Source: Sclerotiophoma versabilis (Eukaryota > Ascomycota > Dothideomycetes > Pleosporales > Didymellaceae). Taken from it: 64,000 nt of DNA. A program made the position numbers and the translations under genes. Below are positions 1 through 10,900 of the stretch, in pieces. Below the pieces are notes generated by a model that was given only the letters and a program-made list of their open reading frames with translations, was not told the origin of the DNA and did not search any database. The first letter of the stretch is position 1. Every line of letters begins with the position of its first letter. The stretch lies in NCBI GenBank assembly GCA_012274445.1, contig JAAROD010000015.1, positions 310,001 through 374,000 of the forward strand, given 5' to 3'.

Positions 1-924
1 ATACACAATGTTCCGCACTTCCTTGAGATCATCGATGACCGAACCGTCGTTGAGGTGTAGCTTGCGCACTGCAGAAGGATGAACTTGGAGGGCTAGTCTT
101 CCTGTCACCGGGTTCTTCCAACACATCGGTAGCGTGAGGATTTTCGACTCGTCGACAGGCGGCAATTCGCTCATTGGCAGCTCCAGGCCATCGGACTCCA
201 AACCCAAACCTGTCGATTTTGACTTTGCGGACGACATCCAGATGTAAGGATGCGCTGCGTACTCGACCTTCGTTGTACGCGCAAACTCCTTGTCGCTCTC
301 TGACAAAATTTCGTACATCGTGTATCCAGACGCAAATGCGGTTGTGCCTAGTGGTACCTGCAGCTCGTCTCCGGTTCCGTCATCATAACGCAGAGTCTGT
401 GTCCGCCCTTTCGGTACTTCAACAGCCATGAGGGAGGTAACCCGTGGTGGTTGGAGATCGTAGAGGGCGGCATCAATGTGCCAGCGATAGAATCGTGTGA
501 AGTCCAGATCCTCGGCTTCAGGGACGGTGGTCTTATGGAAGGTCTTGTGGTGTGGGTGCTTTAGTGTGATATCCTTCAGACCCTCGAACTCTTTCACAAA
601 TCCGTTCCCAATCACTTGCACTTGGGGCTGGTGCGGGATTGTCTTGAGGTCTGGGTGGAGGATGCTGCGCTTTGCATCCAGCGTCTTGCCGTGTCCATAG
701 CCCGAGGATGACGGATCGAAACGCTGTGTGAGCTCAAACTGTGCTTTCGGCGTTGCGTGTGCTTGGTTCTTCAAGACAAGAACCGAATGCCTGTACAGTC
801 CATCATAAATGGCGTCCCAGTCTTCCTCAGTCAGATTGTTGACATCAAGATTCGTGGCGATTGCACCAATGTTGCGGCGCGAATAGGCAGCGTGGGTGAC
901 TGGCGTGATTTGTATCGACGACAT
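1..924 (-). CDS. xanA: alpha-ketoglutarate-dependent xanthine dioxygenase (3' end outside window)
   Basis: An Fe(II)/2-oxoglutarate dioxygenase of the TauD/TfdA family that converts xanthine to uric acid in the cytosol of many fungi. Its frame is open from the ATG at 924 to the window edge (308 codons, no intron). The HxD iron ligands lie in RWHIDAALYD (His149, Asp151). Gln99, Gln101 and Lys122 fall at the numbers I recall as functional in Aspergillus nidulans XanA. The distal iron-binding His lies beyond the left edge. The family is about 350-370 residues, so roughly 50 are missing. The upstream region carries two UaY-type sites and a GATA site, as expected for a purine-catabolic gene under uric-acid induction and nitrogen repression. 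A generic TauD dioxygenase is the alternative, but the residue-number match makes XanA likely. Confidence 0.9.
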   Translation of the reverse strand, partial: MSSIQITPVTHAAYSRRNIGAIATNLDVNNLTEEDWDAIYDGLYRHSVLVLKNQAHATPKAQFELTQRFDPSSSGYGHGKTLDAKRSILHPDLKTIPHQPQVQVIGNGFVKEFEGLKDITLKHPHHKTFHKTTVPEAEDLDFTRFYRWHIDAALYDLQPPRVTSLMAVEVPKGRTQTLRYDDGTGDELQVPLGTTAFASGYTMYEILSESDKEFARTTKVEYAAHPYIWMSSAKSKSTGLGLESDGLELPMSELPPVDESKILTLPMCWKNPVTGRLALQVHPSAVRKLHLNDGSVIDDLKEVRNIVY

Positions 925-1031
925 TACAGGCTGAGGGTGTGTGATGCTTGCTACAGCTCACCTGTCTGCGGTCATGCAATACTTATCCTTCAGTTCGCCT
1001 TCTATGCAACATCGACTGTTGTTCGTGAGCG

Positions 1032-1044
1032 CGGACGCTGCCGA
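1032..1044. promoter_or_regulatory. probable UaY site (CGG-N6-CCGA) with adjacent GATA motif
   Basis: CGG-ACGCTG-CCGA lies 108 bp upstream of the xanA ATG and matches the binuclear-zinc UaY consensus TCGG-N6-CCGA except for the first base. Six bp further upstream of the gene, 1050-1055 reads TGATAA on the minus strand, an AreA-type HGATAR site. In Aspergillus nidulans both factors act on purine-catabolic genes; their use here is inferred. Confidence 0.6.
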
Positions 1045-1248
1045 AGTCCTTATCAGCATCAGATACCGCACTTGCATCTCCGGCCCTTGCCCCTCGGTCG
1101 GCAACTTGCGAGCTAGGAGTTGTCCGTAACAGCCGCTGCGTTGCTCCGCTCTCCTATGTAGCATGCAGGTACATGCGGGCTCTAGACATCTTCTGCTGGG
1201 AAAGGCGCGTTCGGTTGCAAGCGCCTGTATGTTCGGGAGGCGAAAGCA

Positions 1249-1262
1249 TCGGCCATCGCCGA
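1249..1262. promoter_or_regulatory. perfect UaY consensus site TCGG-N6-CCGA
   Basis: TCGG-CCATCG-CCGA is an exact palindromic match to the UaY binding consensus, 325 bp upstream of the xanA start. It is the second such site in this promoter, and paired sites are common at strongly induced purine genes. Confidence 0.65.
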
Positions 1263-1770
1263 CCGGAAGCACGCAATGCGCGTCCTGACCGATGTTGCGA
1301 TCTCATAGGGTGAAAGTGAGATATGTTAGTCAACGGTTTGAAGCTCAGTGACTGATGTTGCAGATATCAAGTGTCCACCTGGCAGGGTAATCTGGGGGAG
1401 GGGCGATTGCACGATACCAAATTACATAACAGCACTAGCAGCCCGCTTGAGCGAGGGCCTCACTTTCAACATCGATTTCTTGGACTTCAGTGATTTCAAA
1501 AGTCTTAAGAGGCGATGAGCGGTAACGTAGTCCACATGTGCGGATATGGTGTGCGATGTTGCACAATGAGTGTGTGGTGAAGGACGCGTCGTGTTTGCCG
1601 AGGTCGACATTGAGCAGCTCAGCGCTCCGTGAGTGTTGATTCGACGACTGACGTCACGTTGTCTGAATGTAGGTATTGAGGCCAAGCTCGAGAAGTGCTG
1701 ATAGATGTGTTCTCGGTTTTTAGGCCTTTAGACAATCATTTAGGATAGAAGGCTATACAGACTTCCGAAT

Positions 1771-2526
1771 ATGGTTCTTACTGTTCATCACCTCGGCATT
1801 TCGCAGAGCGAGCGTATCCTCTTTTTGTGCGAGGAACTGGCAATCGACTACAAGATCGTGCATCACACTCGGGATCCGATCGCAGCACCTCAGTCCCTCA
1901 AGAGCATACCTGGAAACTCCACTGGCAAAGCACCGTTCATCGAGGATTCGGAGGCCGGCATCACACTGTCTGAAAGCGCTGCCATCTGCGACTACATCCT
2001 CGCGAAAAACGCAGCAGGGGAGCTTGGAAGCCAGAATTTGGAGAAGAAGCTGGCAAAAACTTATGGCGAGCCTGGATATGTCGACTTCATCTACTGGTAC
2101 CATTTCTCGAACGGCACCTTACAGGCACTCATGAACCGCTTCACCTTTTTTGAAATTGGCCAGATCCCGCAAGACAATGCAGCGCAGAAGTTCTCAACGC
2201 ATGGCCTACATGAGACCTTCAAGATTATGGATGAGCGGCTCAAGAACAACAAATGGCTGGCTGGAGAGGACTTCACGGTGGCAGATATCATGAGCGTCTA
2301 TTCACTCACGTCGAAACGGTATTTTGGTCCGCTCGTGAGTTTTCAGGACTACCCCAACATTGTGAGATACCTGAAGGACATCGGAGACAGGCCCGCGTAC
2401 CAGAGGGCTATGGAGAAGGGAGACCCTGAGATGAAGTTGCTGTTGGGTGCAGAGCCGCCTGAGAAGACTTTGATCCAGGCTGGTGGAGTGAAGTCTGAGT
2501 TTTGGAGAAAGAGAAGTCACATATAG
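1771..2526 (+). CDS. glutathione S-transferase (Ure2/GTT-like)
   Basis: A cytosolic glutathione transferase of 251 residues in one exon. The N-terminal thioredoxin-fold domain (about 1-85) ends with the glutathione-binding SES motif in LSESAAICDYIL. The all-helical C-terminal domain holds the N-capping box DFTVADI near residue 170. Members conjugate glutathione to electrophiles or act as peroxidases; the substrate cannot be told from sequence. The start is the first ATG in a good context, and the length is close to the usual 220-250. The tail after about residue 220 is charged and looks family-specific. The gene diverges from xanA, but nothing suggests shared function. Confidence 0.88.
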   Translation: MVLTVHHLGISQSERILFLCEELAIDYKIVHHTRDPIAAPQSLKSIPGNSTGKAPFIEDSEAGITLSESAAICDYILAKNAAGELGSQNLEKKLAKTYGEPGYVDFIYWYHFSNGTLQALMNRFTFFEIGQIPQDNAAQKFSTHGLHETFKIMDERLKNNKWLAGEDFTVADIMSVYSLTSKRYFGPLVSFQDYPNIVRYLKDIGDRPAYQRAMEKGDPEMKLLLGAEPPEKTLIQAGGVKSEFWRKRSHI

Positions 2527-2752
2527 CTATACACCGTCGACTTGCTCGTCTCGTTCCAGACAAAAATAGGCTGCCATTAACACCGTTGCATTGTGTGCGT
2601 AACTCCTTGACAATGGAAGGACAGGAAGCTGAAAGTTAGGTCGTCCTTTGTTAGCACAGTGGGGCACCCGCATCCGGTCAAAAAGATCCTTCACACTCCA
2701 CAACGCCCACCCACGCGCCGGTCCAGGGCCATGACCAGCGAAAAAAAGATGC

Positions 2753-2834
2753 TTCCGTCACGGGGAATCGAACCCCGGCCACATCGGCACTTGCTGATGA
2801 GAGCGATGTATCCTAGCCACTAGACCATAACGGA
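2753..2834 (-). tRNA. tRNA-Glu (CTC) with 10-nt intron
   Basis: Read on the minus strand, this gives a full cloverleaf: acceptor TCCGTTA pairs with TGACGGA, A-box GGTCTAGTGGCTAGGA, T-arm GGTTCGATTCC and discriminator A. The anticodon stem CATCG/CGATG encloses CTCTCA plus a 10-nt intron TCAGCAAGTG after base 37. Without it the tRNA is 72 nt, as usual for Glu. The intron lies at the canonical 37/38 position. Confidence 0.93.
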
Positions 2835-3478
2835 TGATGTTGATGGAACGAGTACAAAGTCTATAATATATATTCTTATTACGCATGGTTTCGCTATCAC
2901 GACATCGCAAGTGTGAGTATCAACTTGAACACGTTCATGTCGATGTCAGCTAAGAATCAAGATGAGGCAGTGGGGTTGAACCGATGAACATTTTCTTCCT
3001 GATGTCCAAACGCTAGTGAGCCGTTTCTCGACCGATGCACATGCCATGCGGCCAACTCGAATCCAGGATGCTACGGTCAGTATTATTGGCCCTTGCTACC
3101 GGCTCCCAGCCCTCCCCAGTCATGATATCAGCCACGCAAGTTCAGCTGGCATCAGCCGCAACGCAAGCGGCAGTAGATGACAGTTGATCGCATGACGCAT
3201 GAGTAAGCATGGTGAGTAAAGCAGTCTATAGTTGGTTTAAGCTTTCCGGTGATCGCCGTTTGCTCCGCCTTCACAACCGCCAAAACGAGTTCGCAACGAC
3301 AACCACAACACGTGGTGTGCAGCTGTAAGCCCTTGTATCCATGGTTGCAGCCTAGATCTGAGTGATAAGATAGATCTGCTGTGGATCCACTTATATAGTC
3401 TCTCCTTTACCTGTGGGTCTGCACTGCATTTTCCACCTCAGTACAACGACAGCGTGAAGTAGCAGACAATTGCTCGTC
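2835..3478. other. intergenic spacer with TATA-like element
   Basis: No gene seen in 644 bp. TTATATAG at 3391-3398, followed by a pyrimidine-rich stretch, lies about 85 bp upstream of the next ATG and is a reasonable core promoter for the DUF4188 gene. Confidence 0.4.
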
Positions 3479-4484
3479 ATGGCGGTCAAGCCCATTTACA
3501 ATGCCTTCCCCTCGAGGCCAAAGGATCAAGCAAAGAAGAGACCGTTGAACTTGGTGCACGCAGTCAGTACACCCCCCAGACGCTGCCTACTGAACACCTC
3601 CCAGCTAACGACCGGGTAGATGATTCGCGATCAGTTCAGCGTTGGAACATGGCTCTCGATCGGCGCAGTCATGCAGGCTGCCGCGTATGCTTTGCTACCG
3701 TACCGCAACATTGTCGCCATTCTTCCAGTTGTCCTGTTCCTCTGCTACAAACTCGTCTCTACGGCATGTGTGTTGGCCGGACTTGTGCCAAATCCACGGA
3801 TGAAATATGTCAATCCCGGTCGTACAGCACCTATATTCCCCGATGAGAAAGGGGTGCAGGATAAGGCTGCCGACACTACAATCTGTGCCATTGTCCTTGG
3901 CGTTGTGTCCAACCACCCCCTCGGTATGCTTGGACCGGGCTTCAAGGAAGTCGGCGATCGGTTTGATGCAATGGTTGGACAGATGGCGGACGACGCTTCA
4001 AAGTATGGTTATCTGGGACATTCGGCCTGGCTGAATGCGTGCGACAGTGCCACGTCGAGTGAGTTCATGACGATTGTGTACTTCGAGAACGAGCACTATC
4101 TGCACGAGTATGCCCATGGGCCAATGCATAGCCAGACAGTGCAGTGGTGGAGAGAGGTAGAAAAGGACATCCCGCATGTTGGCATCATGCACGAGGTGTT
4201 TGCGTGCCCAAAGAGAAGCTGGGAGGGCATATACGTAAACTATCCGCCTGTCGGTAAGTCATGCTTGATCAGAACGGATTTTCGCATTGCAAGCTGACGT
4301 TAATGATGCAGGTCTGGGTGCGACGACCAAAGAGGTGACCGGTCCTGATGGCAAGAAGTCGTGGGTTAATCCTCTTGTTAAAATCGGAGGCAAGCTCTCG
4401 TACAGCAAAGGGCGCATGGGCAGGGCCTACGGTGACAACGAGTGGGAGGCTCTCACGTCGTTGGGGTCTGCGGAGCTCAAATGA
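3479..4484 (+). CDS. DUF4188 family protein (monooxygenase-like)
   Basis: Three exons give 296 residues. Intron 1 is 3563-3619 (donor gtcagt) and intron 2 is 4254-4311 (donor gtaagt). The protein has a hydrophobic stretch of one or two membrane segments near residues 40-85. The DUF4188 region follows, recognised by SAWLNACDSATSSEF, the ExxxHEYAHGP stretch and a C-terminal IYVNYPPVG segment. Bacterial and fungal relatives are annotated as dimeric alpha-beta-barrel monooxygenase-like proteins of unknown substrate; the catalytic role is therefore inferred. There is no clear link to its neighbours, and it reads toward the next gene, which lies on the other strand. Confidence 0.75.
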
Positions 4485-4722
4485 TACAAACGTTAGTCTG
4501 ATTATTCCGGAAGTATTCACGGTAAATTTTGCGCTCCTTTTTAAAATCCTTAACTACCTTGGAGGCCTTCAATCAGTATGAAAAATCCGATCCCTAGTCG
4601 TAGTCGACTGTCAAGACTTTTGCAGCCGTCAGCTCGATCAACAGAAGCGCTTGTGCGACTTACCTGATAACGAACTACTCCTCGTCTTCTAAAGTCTCTT
4701 TGACGAACTTGTCAAGCTTCTC

Positions 4723-5938
4723 CTAACGGCCAACATACCTGCTCAGGAAGCTGTTCCTCATTATGTAGTCGACGTCTAGACTATTCTCCAGTTTACGATG
4801 TGCAGCTTGCAGTTTTGCTTTATCGGCTTGAAGCTTCTTCAATCTGGCGTCGTGAACTTCGGCCTTACCGTCGAACGCACTCCTCTGGATACCTTGCGCT
4901 TCTTCAGTTCGGCCTCCATCCGGCTCGAAGCCTGCTGTCAATCTTGTAGGCCTCATCTTCTTTGGAGGAGAGTGCACTTGAGTACTGTCGAGTAAACCTG
5001 GCTAGGTTTTCGGCCTGCTTGACGGTGAGATCGTCCTGGTTTGGACCGATCACGATCTGACGGACATTGACGCTAGGATGGTCCTTGACCAACACTCCGT
5101 ACCTGTGGATAACGGCCGCCAGGCTCTTGTCGCTAAGGACTGCCTTTGCAAGATTCTCCCTCTTCGCAAGGATGTGGAGTACCTGCGGAATCGTACATGT
5201 CCGTGCAAAGTCGCAGCCACGTACCCAATAGTCCCAGCCCATATCGGTGAAAGCCTTGCTCTGTGCAGTCTTTTCATCTTCAGACACAGCAACAATTCAG
5301 GGCAGATAGCCAGTTTCGGCTACCTTAGCTTCGAGTGCCGCGTACCGAGACTGGTCAATCTTCTCCATCACGTGTATATTTCTAAGGTTGCTTCTGAGCT
5401 CGTAAACCGCAATATCGTGATCCGCAGTCGGACGGGGAAGGCCGCCTGGAGCTGAGGTAGTAGGCTGGGCGCTGAGCTGCGCAATCAGGTTACGATGAGT
5501 GGGCCGGTTCCCAAACACTGAATGAGCTTGATGAGCAGCCGATACCGGTGGTGGAGAGCTGAATCCTGACCCGTAATCAGACGAGACGGCCACTGGTGCT
5601 GCAGTTTGTCCCGTGGTTGGCCTTGACCCCTCAGTGCTGAAAGACACGCCTGGAGCAGTGGCTCGACCTGGAAGGAGTCCAGTTGCCCGTGCGGCTGCAT
5701 TGCCCCTACTGAACATATCGAGCGCCGTTGTTGACTAGGATCCCTGCACATATGTGAGCCAAGTCAAATCGGTCCGAGGGCACACTCAGGAAGTACTCAC
5801 AGCTCCAGCAGGGAGCGAGGACGAGCTGAAGTAGTCCGTGCTAGGCAAGGCTGATGAGGGTTGAGGTTTCTCGTCAACGGTCCGCTGAGAAGCTGCAGAC
5901 TCGTCGCGAGGATCACGATCGTCTGGCGAAGGATCCAT
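4723..5938 (-). CDS. hypothetical coiled-coil protein; reading frame interrupted
   Basis: I do not recognise this gene. A 5'-UTR intron (5947-6034, gtgagt...acag) leads to ATG 5938. A Ser/Pro-rich N-terminus and a well-formed intron (gtgagt...cctag, about 5728-5802) follow. Past residue 150 the protein becomes helical and charged. At 5297 an in-frame TGA appears; it can be avoided only by assuming a 54-nt intron with a weak donor (gtagcc). Near 4910-4940 the frame must shift to reach the C-terminal coiled coil, ending at TAG 4723. Beyond that stop the same frame continues with an acidic tail. Either an intron is hidden here, or the gene is decaying. Good splice signals argue that it was recently functional. 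A later gtaagt...gacag pair (about 4610-4670) suggests a 3'-UTR intron. Confidence 0.4.
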
Positions 5939-6038
5939 ATTGTGGCCTGTATCGTTGTTAAACAGATTTGGTGCGTGAACGCTGAGAACTTCACGCTGCT
6001 CAGGAAGAAGTTGATTGAGCTTGGTGGTACTCACGTCT

Positions 6039-6391
6039 CGGTTTGAGAGCTTGTAAGCGGACAGGGAGTTACTCGTGTTCTAGTTTGAGAGTAAGGGGGA
6101 GCTTCGAGGTGGAGCAGGAGGGGTTGGATTTATGCACGTTGGGAAGTATGTGTCACCTATACCTTCACTCATGTAGATGGAAGGTCTCTGTGGCCACTCA
6201 CGCTGGTGGTGGCATTCACGCTGGAATCTTTGGAGGTATTTGGCTCTGTAAAATCGGACGAATGAGTATGGGCATTGGCGGGAAGGCCTTCGTGGTGGTT
6301 CAAAATAATGGCAAGGAGCGCAGGAATGCTGTAAAGGGCTCCAAAAGTACATTTGTCAGGAAACAGGGAAAAGTGTTCGGGGTCGTCATGG
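6039..6391. other. spacer between hypothetical gene and MRX10-like gene
   Basis: About 350 bp without a recognisable gene, presumably the 3' end of the MRX10-like transcript and the promoter of the hypothetical gene. Confidence 0.4.
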
Positions 6392-7696
6392 TTATGGTTT
6401 AATTGATTGCTCCAGGTACGTCCTCAGCAACGCCTGCGTACTGTCTGGATCATCTCTTTCCCTTCTCTCCTCGTAGTGCCTCCAGAATTCCAACACCACC
6501 TCCACAGCGATGAGCGCGATGATAGCCCATTCCAGCCGTAGTCCATGCTTCTCGCTCAGCTGCTCGCGTAGTACACTTGCAATCTCTTGCGCAAAGCCAA
6601 TCTTTTCGTTCAGCACCTTGATCCTCACGCCTACATCAAGTGCACGGCCAACGTCATCGTAGTAGCCGCCCAGACCCAGCTCGTGTCGCGAGTCCCAGAA
6701 GAGGTCTGGCATGCTGTCTGTCAGCTCTGAGTAGAGGTTCAGCTGGGCGCGTATGGAGAGCAGTTCGCCGGTTTTGCGCAAGATGAAGGAGCGTGTGAAG
6801 GGTGAGCGAGTGTGCTTTGCAGCGAGCATGTTGGGGATCTCGCGGGTCGAATGTTGATAGTTCGATAGGAGCGTTTCGAGAACGGCGAGCTTCGTGGAAC
6901 GTGCCAGGCCAGACGAGAAGGCGATCTTAGCAAGGACTGTGTCAATCTCTGGGGGTGTGGGCCCGGTCTCGGTAGGTGTCAATGAGGGAGAGTCTGACGC
7001 CTGTTCAGGCTTGGTGCCCAATACAATAGTATCGCCAACTACTTCGCTGCTCTCACGTGAAGCGTCCTCCAAGTACTCGAGATCCTCTGTTTCGAGCAGC
7101 TCGAGGTGGGAGCCCTCCGCTGCAGCAGGTAGCACCTGTTGAACGAGCTTCAAGGCTTCGCGCTCTCGGACGTTCCATGTCACAACTGTGCCCGAGGGGA
7201 AGATGAAGATGTCGCCCTGCTGGAAGTCTTTGACCTCAGACGGCCGGTCGCTGGTCTGTATGTGGAGGACTTGTGGGTATAGGCCTGTCTGAAAGGGATC
7301 GAGCTCGTAGCCTTGTGCTTTGACAAGCCTCGCGGCGGCTGCGATGTCGTAGGTCTCAGCGGCGCAGTATGCGGTCACGGTCTTGGTTTCGGCATCCGGG
7401 TCGATGAAGCGCGTTCGGCCACGCGACTTGACAAAGGTTCGTGAGCGTTGTGCTTCGACGGCAACACTGCGCAGTGATGATGTCTTCCCTGCTGTCTTAC
7501 GCGATCCTTGTTTCAGCTGCTCGGCCTTGCCGTTCACATCTTCTTGCTTTTTCCTGAGCGTCACGTTTGCAGAAAAGGCACGCGCTGGGGCTCGTAAAGT
7601 TGATGATAATAATGGTTGATGATGTACTGTTCGCGGTTTGCACCTTGCAACGCTTCTCATCAAGGCGGACGGCGCGTTCGAGGAGAGAGAGGCCAT
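6392..7696 (-). CDS. mitochondrial DUF155 protein, MRX10/RMND1-like
   Basis: 434 residues in one exon. The first 50 residues are rich in Arg, Ser and Ala without acidic residues, a typical mitochondrial presequence. The DUF155 (RMD1/RMND1) core begins near residue 105 with VTAYCAAETYDI and contains the hallmark GDIFIFPSGTVVTWN. A C-terminal hydrophobic helix (LEWAIIALIAVEVVLEFW, about residue 395) is the inner-membrane anchor common to the family. Yeast Mrx10 and human RMND1 are inner-membrane proteins linked to the mitochondrial translation machinery. The presequence favours MRX10 over the paralogues RMD1 and RMD8. It is divergent with VPS41 across a 227-bp promoter. Confidence 0.82.
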   Translation of the reverse strand: MASLSSNAPSALMRSVARCKPRTVHHQPLLSSTLRAPARAFSANVTLRKKQEDVNGKAEQLKQGSRKTAGKTSSLRSVAVEAQRSRTFVKSRGRTRFIDPDAETKTVTAYCAAETYDIAAAARLVKAQGYELDPFQTGLYPQVLHIQTSDRPSEVKDFQQGDIFIFPSGTVVTWNVREREALKLVQQVLPAAAEGSHLELLETEDLEYLEDASRESSEVVGDTIVLGTKPEQASDSPSLTPTETGPTPPEIDTVLAKIAFSSGLARSTKLAVLETLLSNYQHSTREIPNMLAAKHTRSPFTRSFILRKTGELLSIRAQLNLYSELTDSMPDLFWDSRHELGLGGYYDDVGRALDVGVRIKVLNEKIGFAQEIASVLREQLSEKHGLRLEWAIIALIAVEVVLEFWRHYEERRERDDPDSTQALLRTYLEQSIKP

Positions 7697-7923
7697 CGCT
7701 GGCGATCCAGTGACGTATTTGAATGCTCAATGGGCATCGTGGTGAATGAAGGCCAGTGCATGAGGCGTCGAAGAGTTTCGGTGGAGCTGGTGGAGATCCC
7801 TGCACGATTCCGAGGGTCCAGCCACAGCTCATTGGGCCCACGCACGTCACGTCAAGCTCCCTCACGACCCCAGCTTCGCAGCACTCCCACCCGCCCACCG
7901 CAGCTCATGCCCATGTCGCCAGC

Positions 7924-10900
7924 ATGGCTGCGGATCCGACCGACGATGACCAGCAAGCGGTGACCCTGGGACAAGCTGGCAACGGCCGAGAGGCTGCGCA
8001 GCACGTCGACCGTGAAGCCGAAGACGATGACGACGAAGAAGACGACGAGGCAGACGAGGAGCCCAAGCTCAAGTACAGCCGTCTGACCAGCAGCCTGGGG
8101 CCTGTATACCGCAATGGCGACGCGACCAGCTCCTTCCTGGTAGCAGGCGACAAGATGGTATGGTTATAGCTCGAGCTCGCTGAGTTGCTGCACGTCGCAA
8201 ACCACATACTGAGCTCTACACAGATCGTTGGCACCCACAACGGCAACATTGTGAGTCTTCATGAGTCATTCTTTAGCGGCTGCGGCTGACATCACCAGCA
8301 CACCCTCGCCATCCCATCTTTCCAGATCCTGCGCACGTACAACGCCCACCCGTCTGCCTCGGTCACCGCCCTTTCCGTTTCGCCCCTCCCGCGCACCCAG
8401 TCTTTCCTCACCCACGTTGGCTCTCCCACCAGAGCACCAGAACCAGACGCGCTGTTGAGAAAGGCTACACCGCCCACTGGCCGCGACCCTCGCCGACCAC
8501 AACAGAACCCAGTCCCCAATACCCCCTCGAATCAGATTTACATTGCGTCTGCATCCATAGACGGCCATGTTTGTGTGTCCTCACTCGTGGAGCCCAAAGA
8601 TGTCACCCTTCGCAACTTCGCGCGTCCTGTCCAGGCTGTGGCACTCTCGCCAGACTACAAAAACGACCGCTCATATCTGTCAGGAGGTCTGGCTGGCGAG
8701 TTGATCCTGACAAGTGGAGGTCCCATAGGCACGCGCGCGACTGCAAACACAAGCTCAGCGTCTCAGGCGGCTCACGGATGGCTAGGAGCGATAGGCCTCG
8801 GCGGAAATAGTGGTCGAGACACAATCCTGCATTCTGGGGAAGGTTCCATCAGTACTATCAAATGGTCTTTGTCCGGGAAATACGTAGTATGGGTCAACGA
8901 AGAAGGCATCAGATTCATGCGCACGAACCTATTCCTGGACAGCGCAGACTCCGAACTGGCTTGGAAGAGGATAGGCTTTGTTGGAAAGCCCAACCGCCGC
9001 GTCTGGCAGGACATGGCTGCGTTGTGGAAAGCAAGAGTTGAGTGGGTCGACGACGAGTCGCTGGAGTCTGACGACGACGCTATCATGAGCATGAACGACC
9101 ATCGTGACCACACAAAGGCCGAGTCCACTCTGCCCCACCACCGAAGGCATAAGTCAGGAAAGGAACCTAAGATGGAGAAAATCGAGAAATTGGTTGTCGG
9201 CTGGGGAGATGCCGCCTGGATCATCCATGTCGTTCCTGGAGAAGTTTTCGGTAATGGCAGGACCGGCGAGAGATCTCCTGGCAGCATTGAAGTTCCTCAC
9301 CAGTACGTCAACGACATGATTTGTACAAGATCCTGACTAATATTGTGACAGTCTTAAGTTTGACGATTGTATTGTTTCTGGCATCTCGCTTTATACCCCT
9401 TCCCTACTTCTAGTTCTTGCATATCGTACTCACGATGATGACGACAACCCCGTTGAAACCACTCCACGGCGCGGCATGCATCGGCGCCCGAATGGCTTAT
9501 CCCCAGAGCTTAAGCTTATCGATGCTGTCACTCAGGAGGAAGTCGAGGTCGATTCTTTAACAGTCAGCAGATACGAAACCCTTTCAGCGGCCGACTATCA
9601 CCTGGGGACTCTATATATACCGCATCCGAAGGCCATGACGCCTGCACAAAAGAGCGCACTCGAGGCTATCGGGGGAGGTATCTGGGATGCAGGTGTCAGT
9701 GCGACGAGGATCTTCAGTTCAGGCGCTAGTGTCCTCAACCTACCAATAGGTTCAGAATCAAAGCCAGCATCGCTATCGTCTGCCAGCGGCACTGTACCGT
9801 CTGCAGCTGTGCGCGGGCGACAAACGCCGGTCCATCCAAACGCCGCGACAGCCGGTCTCAAAGTCTTCATCCACAGCCCGTATGACTGTGTGCTGGCCAT
9901 CAAGCGGGACCTGACAGACCACTTCAACTGGGAATTGGAGCACGAGAACTACAAAGACGCTTGGGAGCTTTTAGAAGACCACCCTGAAGTCGTCAGCTCT
10001 GCCAGCCAGTCGGTGGCGGAAACCTCACCAGCTGGCACACCGGTCCAGAAGCAGGGCAGCCTGCAGGACTTCTTTGCGGATGAGAATGAATCTCAAGACA
10101 CAGTTTCTGCCGCCCGAGCAAACCAGAACACAGCTGTTGAGAAAGAGAAGCGACGCGTTGGTGACCTGTGGGTTCAGCAGTTGGTGAGTGCGGGTGACTG
10201 GAATGAGGCTGGCAAGGTTGCTGGTCGAGTCCTAGGTACCTCCTCCAGATGGGAACACTGGGTTTGGAAGTTCGCGCAAACGAACCACTTCAACGAGATC
10301 TCTCCATACATTCCAACCAAACAGATGCAGCCACCGCTGCCGTCAATGGTGTATGAGGTGATTCTTGGGCACTACATCATCAATGACCGAATCAGATTCA
10401 AGCACCTGCTTGAAGCATGGGACCCAGAACTTTTCGACATCAACAGCGTGATTGAAGCTATTAAATCCAAGCTGAACGCCGGCGATGTCACCGAAGACTC
10501 AATCGAGGGCAACGAGCAAGGCCGAGACTGGCGGATACTGCAGGACGGTTTGGCAAAGCTGTATCTCGCAAGTGGTCGCCAGAGAGAGGCACTGCGCTGC
10601 TACATTCGCCTGCAGAACGCTGATGCTGCTATGAGTATCATCCGTGACTTTCATCTCGTGGAGGCTGTCAGGGACGACATTCCCGGCTTCATCCTGCTAC
10701 GTGTCTCGCGAGAGCAGATGGCGTCCGCACCTCTACAAGAGCTGGAAGAGGCATCAGCAGAAACCATTGAAGTTCTTGTTGAGGAAGGTTGCCGTGGAAC
10801 CATTCCGGCTGACGACGTCGTCACTCAGCTTCAAGAGAGCAGGAAAAAGGATTCGTTCCAGCCGTTCTTGTTTTTCTACCTCCGACGCCTGTGGAAGCCA

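Larger units (their letters stand above)
925..1770. other. intergenic spacer, xanA / glutathione transferase divergent promoters
   Basis: No supportable gene in 846 bp. The left part is the xanA promoter with two UaY-type sites and a GATA motif. The right part is the promoter of the transferase gene. Short open frames here show no recognisable protein. Confidence 0.6.
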
